Origin: Microcoleus vaginatus_C
GTDB lineage: Bacteria; Cyanobacteriota; Cyanobacteriia; Cyanobacteriales; Microcoleaceae
Length of the DNA: 64,000 bases
NCBI GenBank assembly: GCA_040004035.1
Contig: JAMPLN010000002.1
Direction: 5' to 3' (one strand)
Program-made: the position numbers and the translations under genes
Notes under the pieces: generated by a model
What the model was told of the DNA's origin: nothing
What the model saw: the letters and a program-made list of their open reading frames with translations, nothing else
The model's database searches: none
Shown here: piece by piece, positions 6,478 to 15,290 of the stretch
How the letters are laid out: the number at the start of each line of letters is the position of its first letter
Numbering within the stretch: the first letter of the stretch is position 1

Positions 6478-8964
6478 GTGAAAAACCTCTACTGGTTAGA
6501 CAAAATTCAACCTTCAGACCGAGATGCAGTGGGAGAAAAAGCATTTTACTTGAGCTGTTTGCTCCAGAAAAATCATCCTGTTGTACCGGGTTTTGTCGTG
6601 CCGGCTCAAACATTTTGGGAGTTTTTAGAGTCGATCGAGTGCCTAGAACCGCTGTTTGCTGACTGGCCACACTCTTCCCTGCACTTGAATGTCGATGAAC
6701 CCAGACAACTGCAATCGATCGCCCGCAGCATCCGCCACCAAATCCTCGCCAGCAAACTGCCAGATTCACTGCTCTCCACCCTAGAGTCTGCGGTTTCTCA
6801 ACTCAACTCAAAGTCAAACTTAAACTCCACAGCCTTAATTTTTCGCCCTTCCCTGACTTCCTGGAACCCGAAAACAGTCGGCATTCTGGAATCTCAGGCA
6901 GTACGGGCAGAACCCGAAGCCATTGGGGACGGACTCAAACGAGCTTGGGCAGAAATGTTCAGAGCCCGAAGTCTATTTTACTGGCAGCGGTGCGGCCTGC
7001 GGGTACAGCAAATCAATCCCGCAGTTTTGGTGCAGCCACTTCAAGAAGCCATTGCCGCAGGCGAGGTGAAAACAAAGGCGGGCGCACAGTGGGAAATCCA
7101 AGCCACCAGCGGTTTGGGATTGTCCCTCGCTAGGGGAGAAACCATCCCCGATTACTATCAAGTGCAGCCAGAAACAAGCGCGGTTAAATTCCAGCGGATC
7201 GGTTACAAAACATTAGCCTACAATGTCAAAGTCGGCGATGGTGAACCGAAAAAAAAACTGCGGCTGGGCAAGTTTGCTGCTTTCCCAATTTCCGATTCTC
7301 CATTTATAATTCCTGATTTTGCTGATTGTTGCGTGCAAGTTTTAGCGCTGGGAGAGGAAGCACAAACAGAATATGTTTTAGAGGAATCGCAACTGCAAGA
7401 AATCATTGAATTGAGTAAAAAAGCGAGCGTAGAATTTGACTCAGATTTAATTTTAGAGTGGACGCTAAACCAGACAGCAAACAGCGGCGAACAGCAGTTT
7501 TATTTCACTCAAGTTCGTCTTGTGAAAGCGGAAAAAGTCGCGCCACTAGAGGAAAACTCGATCGCCCTCCCGCAGCCAAACTCGATCGCCCCAGCCCGAA
7601 CTCCTGCGATACTTAGAGGTGTGGGAGCAGCATCAGGAAAAGCCGAAGCAATTGCCCAAGTTATGACTAATTCCCACCCCGAAAACGCGGAATTCTTAGC
7701 CGGAGGCATTTTGGTAGCCCCGACAATCGATCCGAATTGGCTGCCTTGGCTGAAGGTTGCTGCTGGGGTGGTGGCGGAACAAGGAGGCATGACCTGCCAC
7801 GGCGCCATTTTAGCGAGAGAATTGGGGATTCCCGCCGTTGTGGGAGTGGCAGGGGCCACGCGGGCGATCGCCTCGGGCGATTCCGTGTTGGTAGACGGCG
7901 ACAGCGGAGAAGTTTTTGCCCTCGCCCAACAGGATGCGATCGAGACAGGAGACAGCGGCCGACTTCGGGACACAGCAAAAAAGGCAGATAAATACAGTAC
8001 AGCAGCGAAAATGTCAATAGCCAAGCACCAATCTTCTACCTCTGATCGATCGTCCAATTCCGCCCCTAAATCTCGACAATCTGAGTCTACTCAATATGTT
8101 TGGGGCCCACCAACGGCGACTCAAGTGCTAGTTAATGTCAGCCAAACAAGTTCGATCGACCGCCTCAAAAATCTGCCAATAGACGGCATCGGATTGCTGC
8201 GATCGGAATTAATGGCATTAGAAGCTTTGGACTGTCAAAACCCCAAAGTTTGGCTACAAGACGGCCGCCAATCGGAATTTGTCGATCGCATGGCAGATTG
8301 CCTCAGCTTATTTGCTGCTGCCGTTTCGCCGCGGCCAATATTTTATCGATCGCTCGATTTACGCGAGTCAGGCGCCCACGGCAGTTTCAGTTATACCTTT
8401 GAACCGGAATTATTTGATTGGGAACTGTGCGTACTTCAAAAAGTCTGCGAGTCAGGCCATACAAATGTTAATTTAATTTTGCCTTTCGTGCGCTCTGTTG
8501 AGGAGTTTATCTACTGCCGCCAGCGCTTAGAAACAGTTTGGAAAAACCGATCGCCCGAATTTCAACTGTGGATTATGGCGGAAGTTCCTTCGGTGTTATT
8601 TTTATTACCAGATTACGTAAAAGCGGGAGTTCAAGGAATTTCTATCGGCACCAACGATTTAACCCAATTTCTGTTAGGCAGTCACCGCAACTCCGACCAG
8701 GTAGCAGGTGCTTTCAACGGGCGCGATCGAGCAGTGATGAGGGCGATCGAACAATTAATCAAAGAGGCGAGGGCCGCCGGCATTCCTTGCTCAATCTGCG
8801 GCGACGCTCCCGCATTATATCCCGATACAGTTGAATCCTTCGTGCGGTGGGGAATTTCGTCTATTTCGGTCAATGTCGATACTGCAGAACAAACTAGCAG
8901 GGCGATCGTCCGCGCCGAACAGCGCCTGCTGCTAGAAGCAGCTCGATCGATAATTAACAATTAA
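6478..8964 (+). CDS. PEP synthase-like / PEP-utilising enzyme
   Basis: An 828-residue protein starting with GTG (MKNLYWLDKIQPSDRDAVGE). The order is PEP-synthase-like: an N-terminal PPDK_N/ATP-grasp-like region (residues about 1-350); the mobile phosphohistidine domain with GGMTCHGAILARELGIPAVV and a candidate catalytic His near 441; a low-complexity Ser/Lys linker (about 500-535); and a C-terminal TIM-barrel PEP-binding domain with SIGTNDLTQFLLG and the late ICGDAPA. Classic PpsA interconverts pyruvate and PEP. The N-terminal domain is divergent and lacks a clear GxGG-like nucleotide loop, so activity is uncertain. Several long frames read on the opposite strand here are shadows. Confidence 0.8.
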   Translation: MKNLYWLDKIQPSDRDAVGEKAFYLSCLLQKNHPVVPGFVVPAQTFWEFLESIECLEPLFADWPHSSLHLNVDEPRQLQSIARSIRHQILASKLPDSLLSTLESAVSQLNSKSNLNSTALIFRPSLTSWNPKTVGILESQAVRAEPEAIGDGLKRAWAEMFRARSLFYWQRCGLRVQQINPAVLVQPLQEAIAAGEVKTKAGAQWEIQATSGLGLSLARGETIPDYYQVQPETSAVKFQRIGYKTLAYNVKVGDGEPKKKLRLGKFAAFPISDSPFIIPDFADCCVQVLALGEEAQTEYVLEESQLQEIIELSKKASVEFDSDLILEWTLNQTANSGEQQFYFTQVRLVKAEKVAPLEENSIALPQPNSIAPARTPAILRGVGAASGKAEAIAQVMTNSHPENAEFLAGGILVAPTIDPNWLPWLKVAAGVVAEQGGMTCHGAILARELGIPAVVGVAGATRAIASGDSVLVDGDSGEVFALAQQDAIETGDSGRLRDTAKKADKYSTAAKMSIAKHQSSTSDRSSNSAPKSRQSESTQYVWGPPTATQVLVNVSQTSSIDRLKNLPIDGIGLLRSELMALEALDCQNPKVWLQDGRQSEFVDRMADCLSLFAAAVSPRPIFYRSLDLRESGAHGSFSYTFEPELFDWELCVLQKVCESGHTNVNLILPFVRSVEEFIYCRQRLETVWKNRSPEFQLWIMAEVPSVLFLLPDYVKAGVQGISIGTNDLTQFLLGSHRNSDQVAGAFNGRDRAVMRAIEQLIKEARAAGIPCSICGDAPALYPDTVESFVRWGISSISVNVDTAEQTSRAIVRAEQRLLLEAARSIINN

Positions 8965-8988
8965 CCACTTCCGGACGCACTTGACCCC

Positions 8989-9105
8989 AGAAATCCGGTT
9001 TCTACTCTAAATCATAGCTTTGGCAAGCAGCCACCCGCTCAGAAATCGGATTTCTAGACAACCCGTGCGTCCCGGAATATTAACAACTACAGAAACCCGG
9101 TTTCT
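8989..9105. repeat. three copies of a dispersed palindrome (AGAAACCCGGTTTCT type)
   Basis: AGAAATCCGGTTTCT occurs at 8989-9003, AGAAATCGGATTTCT at 9041-9055 and AGAAACCCGGTTTCT at 9091-9105. All are near-perfect 15-base palindromes spaced about 50 bases apart. Further copies or half copies lie at 1267-1281, 9984-9998, around 37638 and 37691, and near 44309. Confidence 0.8.
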
Positions 9106-9180
9106 GAGTAGATATAGCAACCGCCCTGACGGTTAGGAAATTCTTAATTTCTCAAACCCTTGCTTTTATTCCTTTTATTG

Positions 9181-9342
9181 CTTCTTCCTTCTTCCCTCTT
9201 CCTTCTTCCCTCTTCCTTCTTCCCTCTTCCTTCTTCCTTCTTCCCTCTTCCTTCTTCCCTCTTCCTTCTTCCCTCTTCCTTCTTCCTTCTTCCCTCTTCC
9301 TTCTTCCTTTTTCCCTCTTCCTTCTTCCTTCTTCCTGACATC
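9181..9342. repeat. polypyrimidine tandem repeat tract (CTTCTTCC / CCTCTTCC)
   Basis: About 160 bases consist almost only of C and T, built from alternating CTTCTTCC and CCTCTTCC blocks. All frames through it encode EEGRGKK-like low complexity and are not genes. The same unit, on the opposite strand, appears inside egtB at about 15703-15760. With the palindromes before it, this tract fills the gap between 8965 and 9472. Confidence 0.9.
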
Positions 9343-9472
9343 CGTTACATCCATTACATCCGTTACATCCGTTAAATAATCCGTTGCCGAACTTCCTTCT
9401 TCCGCTATCAAAAAATCCGATTTTAAAGCTAGGATAGAAATATCACCAATTCTTGACCCGGAGGTACAAACC

Positions 9473-9919
9473 GTGAAATCAAAAATTACTGCAACCGCAG
9501 CAATACTTGCCGCCCTGGCCTTTCTGCATCCTCACCCAGCATTATCTCAACCTGCAACTGACGGTGGCAAAAAACCCGGCTTCTGGCAACCTCAAGCGCA
9601 GGTTGACAATACTCGCAACATTACCCTCAGACTGTTAAATGAAACTGGATTAAACCTAGAATACGGTCAATCAGGTGCCAGCTTGTCATCCTTGCCCGTC
9701 GGAACCAGCAAAAACATCATTGTTCGTATCAGCAATCGCACCGGCGACATTGCCAATATTCCGATTAATACCACAGGAGGAAGCGCAACTTTGAAATACG
9801 ACTATAACGTTGACTCGCAGACAAACATTGTGACGATTCGCATCACCCGATCAGATCCCCGCACTAGGCAAGACCGGTCAGTTTATATTGATGAAAAAGG
9901 GCGAGTTTACTCTTTCTAA
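9473..9919 (+). CDS. small secreted hypothetical protein
   Basis: A 148-residue protein from a GTG start with a good ribosome-binding site (GGAGG, about 8 bases upstream). It has a clear signal peptide: a short basic N-terminus, hydrophobic ATAAILAALAFLHPHPAL, and a likely cut after ALS or ALSQ. The mature part is rich in Asn, Thr and Gly with alternating hydrophobic residues (RNITLRLLNETGLNLEYG, IVTIRITRSDPR), which suggests a small beta-sandwich domain in the periplasm or outside the cell. I do not recognise the family. It stands alone between repeats. Confidence 0.75.
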   Translation: MKSKITATAAILAALAFLHPHPALSQPATDGGKKPGFWQPQAQVDNTRNITLRLLNETGLNLEYGQSGASLSSLPVGTSKNIIVRISNRTGDIANIPINTTGGSATLKYDYNVDSQTNIVTIRITRSDPRTRQDRSVYIDEKGRVYSF

Positions 9920-9983
9920 GATTAACGCTCATCAACCCGGTTTCTCCTGATAAATTTTGCTTTGAGCAGCGAGGTATCGCGGC

Positions 9984-9998
9984 AGAAATCGGGTTTCT
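9984..9998. repeat. dispersed palindrome copy AGAAATCGGGTTTCT
   Basis: A further 15-base copy of the palindrome found three times upstream of the secreted-protein gene. A half copy (AACCCGGTTTCT) lies about 50 bases earlier at 9938, so the secreted-protein gene is flanked by this element on both sides. Confidence 0.75.
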
Positions 9999-10188
9999 AG
10001 ACTAGCGTGTATAAATTCTGTCTTTCTCAAAAAGTTATGAATCCAGTGCAGCCTACAAAGAAGCGATATTTTTGTGCAGCGGATTTGACATTTCCTCCCC
10101 AAAATCAACTGCTGCTTGCAATTCGGCGCTAGTGGCGCACTGGTGCATCAGGTGGGTTTCGAGAGGATGTCAACCGCCGCATCGCAGA

Positions 10189-10476
10189 CTAATATCCGTC
10201 GTTTCTCTTGATACCTGCGCCTCGATTTCCCTCTTCTTTCGGTTTAGCTTTGTTCACTCGCAAGGGGCGTCCCATCCACTCTGCACCGTCTAATTCGGCA
10301 ATTGCAGCGTCTTCTTGGGCATCCTCCATCATCTCAACAAATGCAAAACCGCGCATCCGACCGGTTTCCCTGTCGGTAGGCAAGACAACTCGCTTGACTG
10401 TGCCGTATTCTGCAAATACTGCTTTCAGGTCTTCTTCGGTGGCGCGGTAAGACAGATTTCCAATGTAGATAGTCAT
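10189..10476 (-). CDS. RNA-binding protein with one RRM domain (Rbp type)
   Basis: A 95-residue protein that is a single RRM: RNP2 IYIGNLSY at residues 3-10 and RNP1 RGFAFVEM at about 42-49, with the typical DRETGRMRGFAFVE stretch. Cyanobacterial Rbp proteins are cold- or stress-linked RNA binders resembling eukaryotic RRM proteins. This copy lacks the glycine-rich tail and ends in a short KPKEEGNRGAGIKRNDGY tail, so it is the short class. A glycine-tailed paralogue lies at 19115. Regulation would be in the leader upstream of 10476; no clear element is seen there. Confidence 0.93.
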   Translation of the reverse strand: MTIYIGNLSYRATEEDLKAVFAEYGTVKRVVLPTDRETGRMRGFAFVEMMEDAQEDAAIAELDGAEWMGRPLRVNKAKPKEEGNRGAGIKRNDGY

Positions 10477-11113
10477 GTCGATCGAACTGAACTTATTGTG
10501 CTATACATAATAACCTTTTAATTTAACTGTCAAGTGCTATCTGGCATACAACTGGCCAATCGACTCTGACTAAAAGGGTTTTCCGCACTGACCAACCCTT
10601 GGTACTGGCTGCAATAGTTAGCTTAATCAAAACTCATATCCTCACTCATCCGCAGGGCGAGTCAGGATATGAGTTTTGGGGTGGCGAGGAATCCCACCCC
10701 TGAACAATACTTGATTTTAATCAGATCAGTGATAGGTGGGCGACGCATCGCCAAGCCTCTTCGGAAATAAAGCGAGTAACAAGGTATAAGATATTAGGTT
10801 GCTCTAGACCACGATCTTTGATATAGCGGTTTTCAACTTTCGTGAGGTACTTGGCAGTTAATTACCAATTCCCCACTTCTGCCATTCTTTAATCTAAAAT
10901 TTAAATCTGTACCTCCTTAACTTGAGAATTGCTATACACATCTAGACAGCCCTTTGAGCAAACCTACTTCACATCTCCCCAGCCCTTTCCTAAACGGGGA
11001 GATGTGACCTTCAATCCTTGGGCAAAATTTGGAATTGCAAATTGGAAATGAGGAATTGGGAAGATTTTCTCTCCATCTGTTTAATTCCCAGTTTAGGATA
11101 TTACTTTTCTCAT
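10477..11113. other. intergenic stretch with two adjacent hairpins
   Basis: There is no gene. It holds the leader side of the RRM gene, two consecutive strong hairpins (10628-10700) and A/T-rich sequence. Loose CTCCCC / GGGGAG repeats lie around 10976-11004. Nothing else was recognised. Confidence 0.7.
10628..10700. terminator. double hairpin, possible terminator of the chemotaxis gene
   Basis: CAAAACTCATATCCT (10628-10642) pairs perfectly with AGGATATGAGTTTTG (10663-10677). GGGGTGG (10678-10684) then pairs with CCACCCC (10694-10700). The two stems follow each other without a gap. There is no long T run on either side, so a processing or repeat element is as likely as a terminator. Confidence 0.45.
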
Positions 11114-12694
11114 TTAAACTAAGGATGTGAGATTTAAAGCAGCTTTGTTAAGTGTTTGAGTACCAATTCGACTTTGGGTAATACCGCTGGCAGTTTCCGT
11201 TGCTCCTTTATTCAGAACATTCATCGCCTCTACCACTTGCTCAATAGCGATCGCCTGCTGTTTGGTATTCAGATAAATTTGCTGACTGCTCACAACAACA
11301 CTGTTAATAGCATTGGCAACATTGTTAAAATTATCCGCCGTACCTTCAGTCAATTTTAGGCTATTATCTAAAGTTTTCTTGCCCTCATCTGTTACCATCA
11401 CTGTTTTATTAATGGAATTCTTAATACTGTTTATCAAATCATTAATCTGAGCCGAAGATTTTTTGCTTTGATCTGCCAGTCTGCGAATTTCCGTCGCCAC
11501 CACGCCAAACCCCTTTCCTTGTTCTCCGGTACGTACTGCTTCCACTGTAGCGTTAATTGCCAGCATATTAGTTTGATTAGCCAAATCGCTGACTAAATTG
11601 GTAATATTAGCAATCTGATTGGTTTGCTGGCTCAAATGTAAAACTTGATCGGCGATCGCTCCCACTTTTTCCGTCAAACTCAACATTCCCTGCTGGGTTT
11701 TATTTACTATTTTACTGCCTTCTGCTGCCATATTTAAGACATTACTGGCATTTTCAAGGGCGGATTCGGCTTGCATAGCTGATTGCCTTGATGATGCGCC
11801 CAATTCATCCATTGTGGTAGTTGTTTGATTAACAGAAGCAGCTTGTTGTACAGCAATACGTTCCTGTTGCTCAATTGTAGCAGCGATCTCGGTAGAAGAA
11901 CTGACAATCATATTAATAATACCTTTCAGCGCTTTATCTAAAGGTTTGGCGATCGCCATGCTTAAAGCTATACCTAAAATAATCGCTGTGAGCGGTCCAA
12001 CTGTCATCCCCAACAATACAGCTACTTGAGTATTCTTACTATCCTTGTATGCGGTTTCATAAGCGTCATCTGCTTGCTTTCGGTTGGCTTCAACCACTGC
12101 TAAAGTGGCGTTTTCTGAATTAATAAATTTAAATCGAATTAATTTAGCTTGCTGCCTAAGTTTATTCAAAAGGTTACTAGCTGTCTTAGCTCTTGCCATT
12201 TCTGGCGACTTACTTTTACCCTGATTAATTAGGTTTAGCTGCAAAGCCAAAGGATTCAAAATTCCCACTTTTTCAAATTCTTGATTAATTCGCAGGAGTT
12301 CTTGATCTTCCTGGTTCCACTCCTCCCAATACTTAAGCATTTGTTTATAGAGTGAGTCTTCCTCTGAGGTACGTGGAGTGGCTTCGTATGCTTTAAACCC
12401 ATCTTTAATCTGCTGCCAAGCCTTGTCCATTCTGTTTAATGCTTCTTGCCTTTCTGCTTGACTGAGTGCCGGATTAATTAGCGCTCTCTCGGATGACTCA
12501 ATTTGGGTTTGTCCCTCGTTAATTTTCAATAAAGCTTCAATACTCGGTAAGTTATTTTTACCGAGAGTCTCTATGTGTTGACTCAGATTAGATGTTGATC
12601 TCCATCCTACCCAGGCAACTAAAAATACTAAAAGTCCCATAATCAGAAATGCACTGATAAGTCTGGTTTGTAAATTCATTTTTCTCAACATACT
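11114..12694 (-). CDS. methyl-accepting chemotaxis protein
   Basis: 526 residues from ATG 12694 (MLRKMNLQTRLISAFLIMGL), chosen because GGAAG lies about 10 bases upstream; an ATG 42 bases earlier lacks such a site. The layout is: TM1 at residues about 9-32; a periplasmic four-helix-bundle-like sensor region (about 35-215); TM2 VLLGMTVGPLTAIILGIALS near 225-245; and a long cytoplasmic coiled coil. The signalling hairpin has EAVRTGEQGKGFGVVATEIR, where most MCPs have EAARAGEQGRGFAVVA. A HAMP domain is not obvious. It probably works in phototaxis or gliding motility through a Che/Pil-type pathway; no partner genes are nearby. Confidence 0.88.
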   Translation of the reverse strand, partial: SMLRKMNLQTRLISAFLIMGLLVFLVAWVGWRSTSNLSQHIETLGKNNLPSIEALLKINEGQTQIESSERALINPALSQAERQEALNRMDKAWQQIKDGFKAYEATPRTSEEDSLYKQMLKYWEEWNQEDQELLRINQEFEKVGILNPLALQLNLINQGKSKSPEMARAKTASNLLNKLRQQAKLIRFKFINSENATLAVVEANRKQADDAYETAYKDSKNTQVAVLLGMTVGPLTAIILGIALSMAIAKPLDKALKGIINMIVSSSTEIAATIEQQERIAVQQAASVNQTTTTMDELGASSRQSAMQAESALENASNVLNMAAEGSKIVNKTQQGMLSLTEKVGAIADQVLHLSQQTNQIANITNLVSDLANQTNMLAINATVEAVRTGEQGKGFGVVATEIRRLADQSKKSSAQINDLINSIKNSINKTVMVTDEGKKTLDNSLKLTEGTADNFNNVANAINSVVVSSQQIYLNTKQQAIAIEQVVEAMNVLNKGATETASGITQSRIGTQTLNKAALNLTSLV

Positions 12695-13939
12695 GTTTCT
12701 GCTTCCTTCTACTACAGTTATCCTCGCTGCACTCATGAACAGATTTTGTATATTATAGCTTTTCTCAGGTCGATCAAGTACCTACTAGGATTTTACTTTT
12801 GAGATTTTACCTTTTAAAATTAGTAATTAATTGATGAGTAACTCCTGAGCCTGAAAGTCACTATCGATTTTGGGTGACGACGCAGTTACGCTAGCTTTTT
12901 GGTTGTCATGATGCTGAATTCATTTTTATAAACCCCTTTAGTCTACAGGTTAAAACCTGGCGTTACACAAACAAAGCCTGCCGACGCCCACTATAAAAAG
13001 TGGTAGGATTATAATTAAGTTTGGAGTACACAGATATAGGCTTTGTCAGACAGATGATGTATCATATTGCTGACGTATTCATAACGGTAAAATATACAAT
13101 ATAAGATAAATGAACTCTAATTCGCTCAAGAGTCACAGCCTCACCATAAGTGGAGGGGAACCCACATCCATTGACCTCATTTTTGTTCGCCAAGCATCGA
13201 AAACATCATACATTACTAGCAATGAAAGGTTATTATCTTGATTTTATACAAAAAATTATCGATGTTGATTATTCCCGAAACAATCTCACAAAAATCCATA
13301 GCTCCCTGTTTTTTGGGAGCTTTCAATTTTGTAAAAAAAAAATCACTTAAACAGGCTCCTGAAACCAAAACTATTGATCGGGTAGCTAATTTAGGCGACC
13401 CTGCAAGATTAAGGGAGAACAACTGATAATGTAAGCGCCGATTGAAAATAAGAATGATTCAATTATTGAATAACTTCCTTCTTAACTATATCCCTAAAAG
13501 TTTTAAATGCAAGAAAAAAAAACGAATAAATCTGTAAAAATATCTCACACAAACTACATATAACCGTCAAAAATAAATTTTAATATAAGTTAATTAACAA
13601 ATAAAATGATACAATTATATTTGAGGATTTATGCTCCGGTAACGTACCGAAAGTATGGAAAAATGCTTGGTTAGTGATGGAAAATAGCCATAAAAATAGG
13701 CAAAACAAGTCAAGAAAGTAATCAAGAAAAAGGGCGAAAGTAATATACTTGTCGCCGCCTTCGCCCGATTTATGATAAACCTGAAATTTTATGGTCAAAA
13801 CTTAAAATTATTTTCAGTTTTATCAACACAACAAATTATCAATAATTAGGAAAGGCGATAGACTTTTCATTCCGTCAACTTTCTAAGCAAGATATTTGAA
13901 ACTGGTTGACACACGGCTGTTATTGTACTTCATCTATCT
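12695..13939. other. long A/T-rich gap without a convincing gene
   Basis: About 1.2 kb with no gene I can support. It contains a loose palindrome CAGGTTAAAACCTG near 12945, a terminator-like hairpin at 13300-13330 and several very A/T-rich stretches. Short frames here (for example the minus-strand 72-codon frame at 13580-13798) have no recognisable features. The region leads into the folded RNA element at 13940 and may be old mobile DNA. Confidence 0.6.
13300..13330 (+). terminator. terminator-like hairpin
   Basis: AGCTCCC (13300-13306) pairs with GGGAGCT (13315-13321), followed by TTCAATTTT. There is no clear gene upstream to be terminated, so it may belong to a decayed transcription unit. 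Confidence 0.5.
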
Positions 13940-14112
13940 GAGAAAGGCTATACGGGAATCGAAAGTGTCTGTGCAGACTTTCTAGCGGAAACTGAGAAAT
14001 TCAGTATAGCCAAGTGTGGAAATCCCGTAAGGGAAAAAGGCGAAAAGCCAAACGATGAAGTTTGGAAGCCCACGCCATAACTGTAATCAGTTTGGCGTTG
14101 GGAGGATGTTAC
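13940..14112 (+). ncRNA. stand-alone structured RNA, HEARO/omega-RNA-like
   Basis: About 170 bases fold into a dense series of hairpins. GGCTATAC (13946-13953) pairs with GTATAGCC (14004-14011) and encloses GAAAGTGTCTG / CAGACTTTC (13961-13982) and CTGA / TCAG. Then come TCCC/GGGA (14023-14034), GGC/GCC (14039-14049), CCAAAC/GTTTGG (14048-14065), and a long 3' stem CGCCAT-AACTG / CAGTT-TGGCG (14073-14097). It ends GTTGGGAGGATGTTAC. The ending GCCCACGCCA...TGGCGTTGGGAGGATGT resembles the conserved 3' part of IscB-associated HEARO RNAs and cyanobacterial IS200/IS605-type ends. No iscB or tnpB gene is adjacent. The family name is inference; the folding pattern is directly seen. Confidence 0.6.
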
Positions 14113-14121
14113 TGCTTTTCC

Positions 14122-14340
14122 TTAGTCGATCGAGATTGACTGAGGCCCCGTGCTTTTACCGTTGGTGGGTTCGGCTGGGGGAGTAGTGTAGGAAGTTGAA
14201 CCAGCTTGCTCGTCGATCCAGCTTTTAACGGGATCTTCGTGAAGGTTGAGTCGAAGCAGGCCAGATAAAAATCCGCCCGCGAAGGCGATCGGCTGTTCGA
14301 TCAATTCTTTCGCCATTGGGATGAGTTCGTCGAAGAACAT
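14122..14340 (-). CDS. small conserved hypothetical protein
   Basis: A 72-residue protein with a strong ribosome-binding site (AAGGAGA about 7 bases before the ATG). The N-terminal two thirds, MFFDELIPMAKELIEQPIAF then AGGFLSGLLRLNLHEDPVKS, is compact and helical. The C-terminal third is a Thr/Pro/Ser-rich tail (TTPPAEPTNGKSTGPQ). Small proteins of this layout recur in cyanobacteria as far as I recall; no function is known. It is divergent from egtC and ends only 10 bases from the structured RNA element. Confidence 0.7.
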   Translation of the reverse strand: MFFDELIPMAKELIEQPIAFAGGFLSGLLRLNLHEDPVKSWIDEQAGSTSYTTPPAEPTNGKSTGPQSISID

Positions 14341-14501
14341 TCAAGAGTCTCCTTGTGTTGCAGGGGTTCTACCTTAACTGTATCGTTTGTACTGCGATGC
14401 TGGCAGCGGGCTACAAAAAACCTTCCAGCGCTGAAAATGGGCGATCGGGCAATTTTTCGGCTAATGACTTACAATGCTAATCAAATTGCTGCAAAAATTT
14501 T

Positions 14502-15290
14502 ATGTGCCGTTTGCTTGGCTACCTCGGGGAGCCGATTTTACTCGATGCTATTCTGTACAAGCCGGAACATTCCCTAATTGTGCAGAGTTACGATCCCCGC
14601 GAAATGACTTCTGGCGTACTCAATGCTGACGGTTTTGGTCTTGGTTGGTATCACCCGCACCTCGATACTGACCCGTTTACCTATAAAAATGTACAGCCAA
14701 TTTGGAGCGACATTAACCTTCCGAGTATCAGTCGATACGTTGAATCTGGATGCGCGATCGGATACGTTCGCAGTGCAACTTCAGGACAAGCTGTAGATTT
14801 GAGCAACTGTCAGCCGTTTCAGAACGATCGCCTGCTGTTCGTACACAACGGCTTCGTAAAGAATTTTCGGCAAACTCTTTACAGACCAATTCGCGATCGG
14901 CTCAGCGATACCCTTTATCAATCAATTAACGGCACTACAGATTCAGAGCATATCTTCGGCTTGTTTGTCAATGAATTGACAGCCGGAAATCTGACTCTAG
15001 AAACTGCTTTGCAAAACTCGCTGAAAACTTTGGCAGAGCTAGCAAACTTTCACCAAGTAGAATTTTCAGCTAATATAATTATCAGCGACGGACACCAGCT
15101 CGTTGCCTCTCGCTTTGCTTCCCAAAAAACCCCTCCTTCCCTCTATTGGCTGCGAGACGATTTAAATTTCCCGGATTCTGTCATCATTGCTTCTGAACCT
15201 TTATTTGCTGGCAATTGGCACGAGTGTCCAGTCCAGAGCATTATCAGTACCGGAGTAGACCGTGATATCCAAATCTATCCAATCTTGTAG
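14502..15290 (+). CDS. egtC: ergothioneine biosynthesis protein EgtC (class II glutamine amidotransferase)
   Basis: A 262-residue N-terminal-nucleophile hydrolase that starts MCRLLGYLGEPILL, so Cys2 is the likely nucleophile after Met removal. Class II amidotransferase motifs follow: GFGLGWY near residue 47, GYVRSAT near 86 and FVHNGFVKNF near 113. In the mycobacterial-type pathway EgtC removes the glutamyl group from the gamma-glutamyl-hercynylcysteine sulfoxide made by EgtB. It overlaps egtB by 29 bases, and egtD follows farther on, giving the order C-B-D. The start is the only sensible ATG for this nucleophile. Confidence 0.9.
   Translation: MCRLLGYLGEPILLDAILYKPEHSLIVQSYDPREMTSGVLNADGFGLGWYHPHLDTDPFTYKNVQPIWSDINLPSISRYVESGCAIGYVRSATSGQAVDLSNCQPFQNDRLLFVHNGFVKNFRQTLYRPIRDRLSDTLYQSINGTTDSEHIFGLFVNELTAGNLTLETALQNSLKTLAELANFHQVEFSANIIISDGHQLVASRFASQKTPPSLYWLRDDLNFPDSVIIASEPLFAGNWHECPVQSIISTGVDRDIQIYPIL

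Noticed and set aside
7509..8057. 182-codon minus-strand frame inside the PEP-synthase-like gene
   Set aside because: It is opposite the certain phosphohistidine-domain region, has no start site and its Ala/Ser/Pro bias is typical of shadow frames.
9144..9411. frames across the polypyrimidine tract
   Set aside because: They encode only repeat peptides (KKEEGRR or SSLFLLP type) and come from the repeat itself.
13238..13426. 62-codon plus-strand frame ending DRVANLGDPARLRENN
   Set aside because: The end looks protein-like, but the frame crosses a terminator-like hairpin and a poly-A run, and no start site or family was found.
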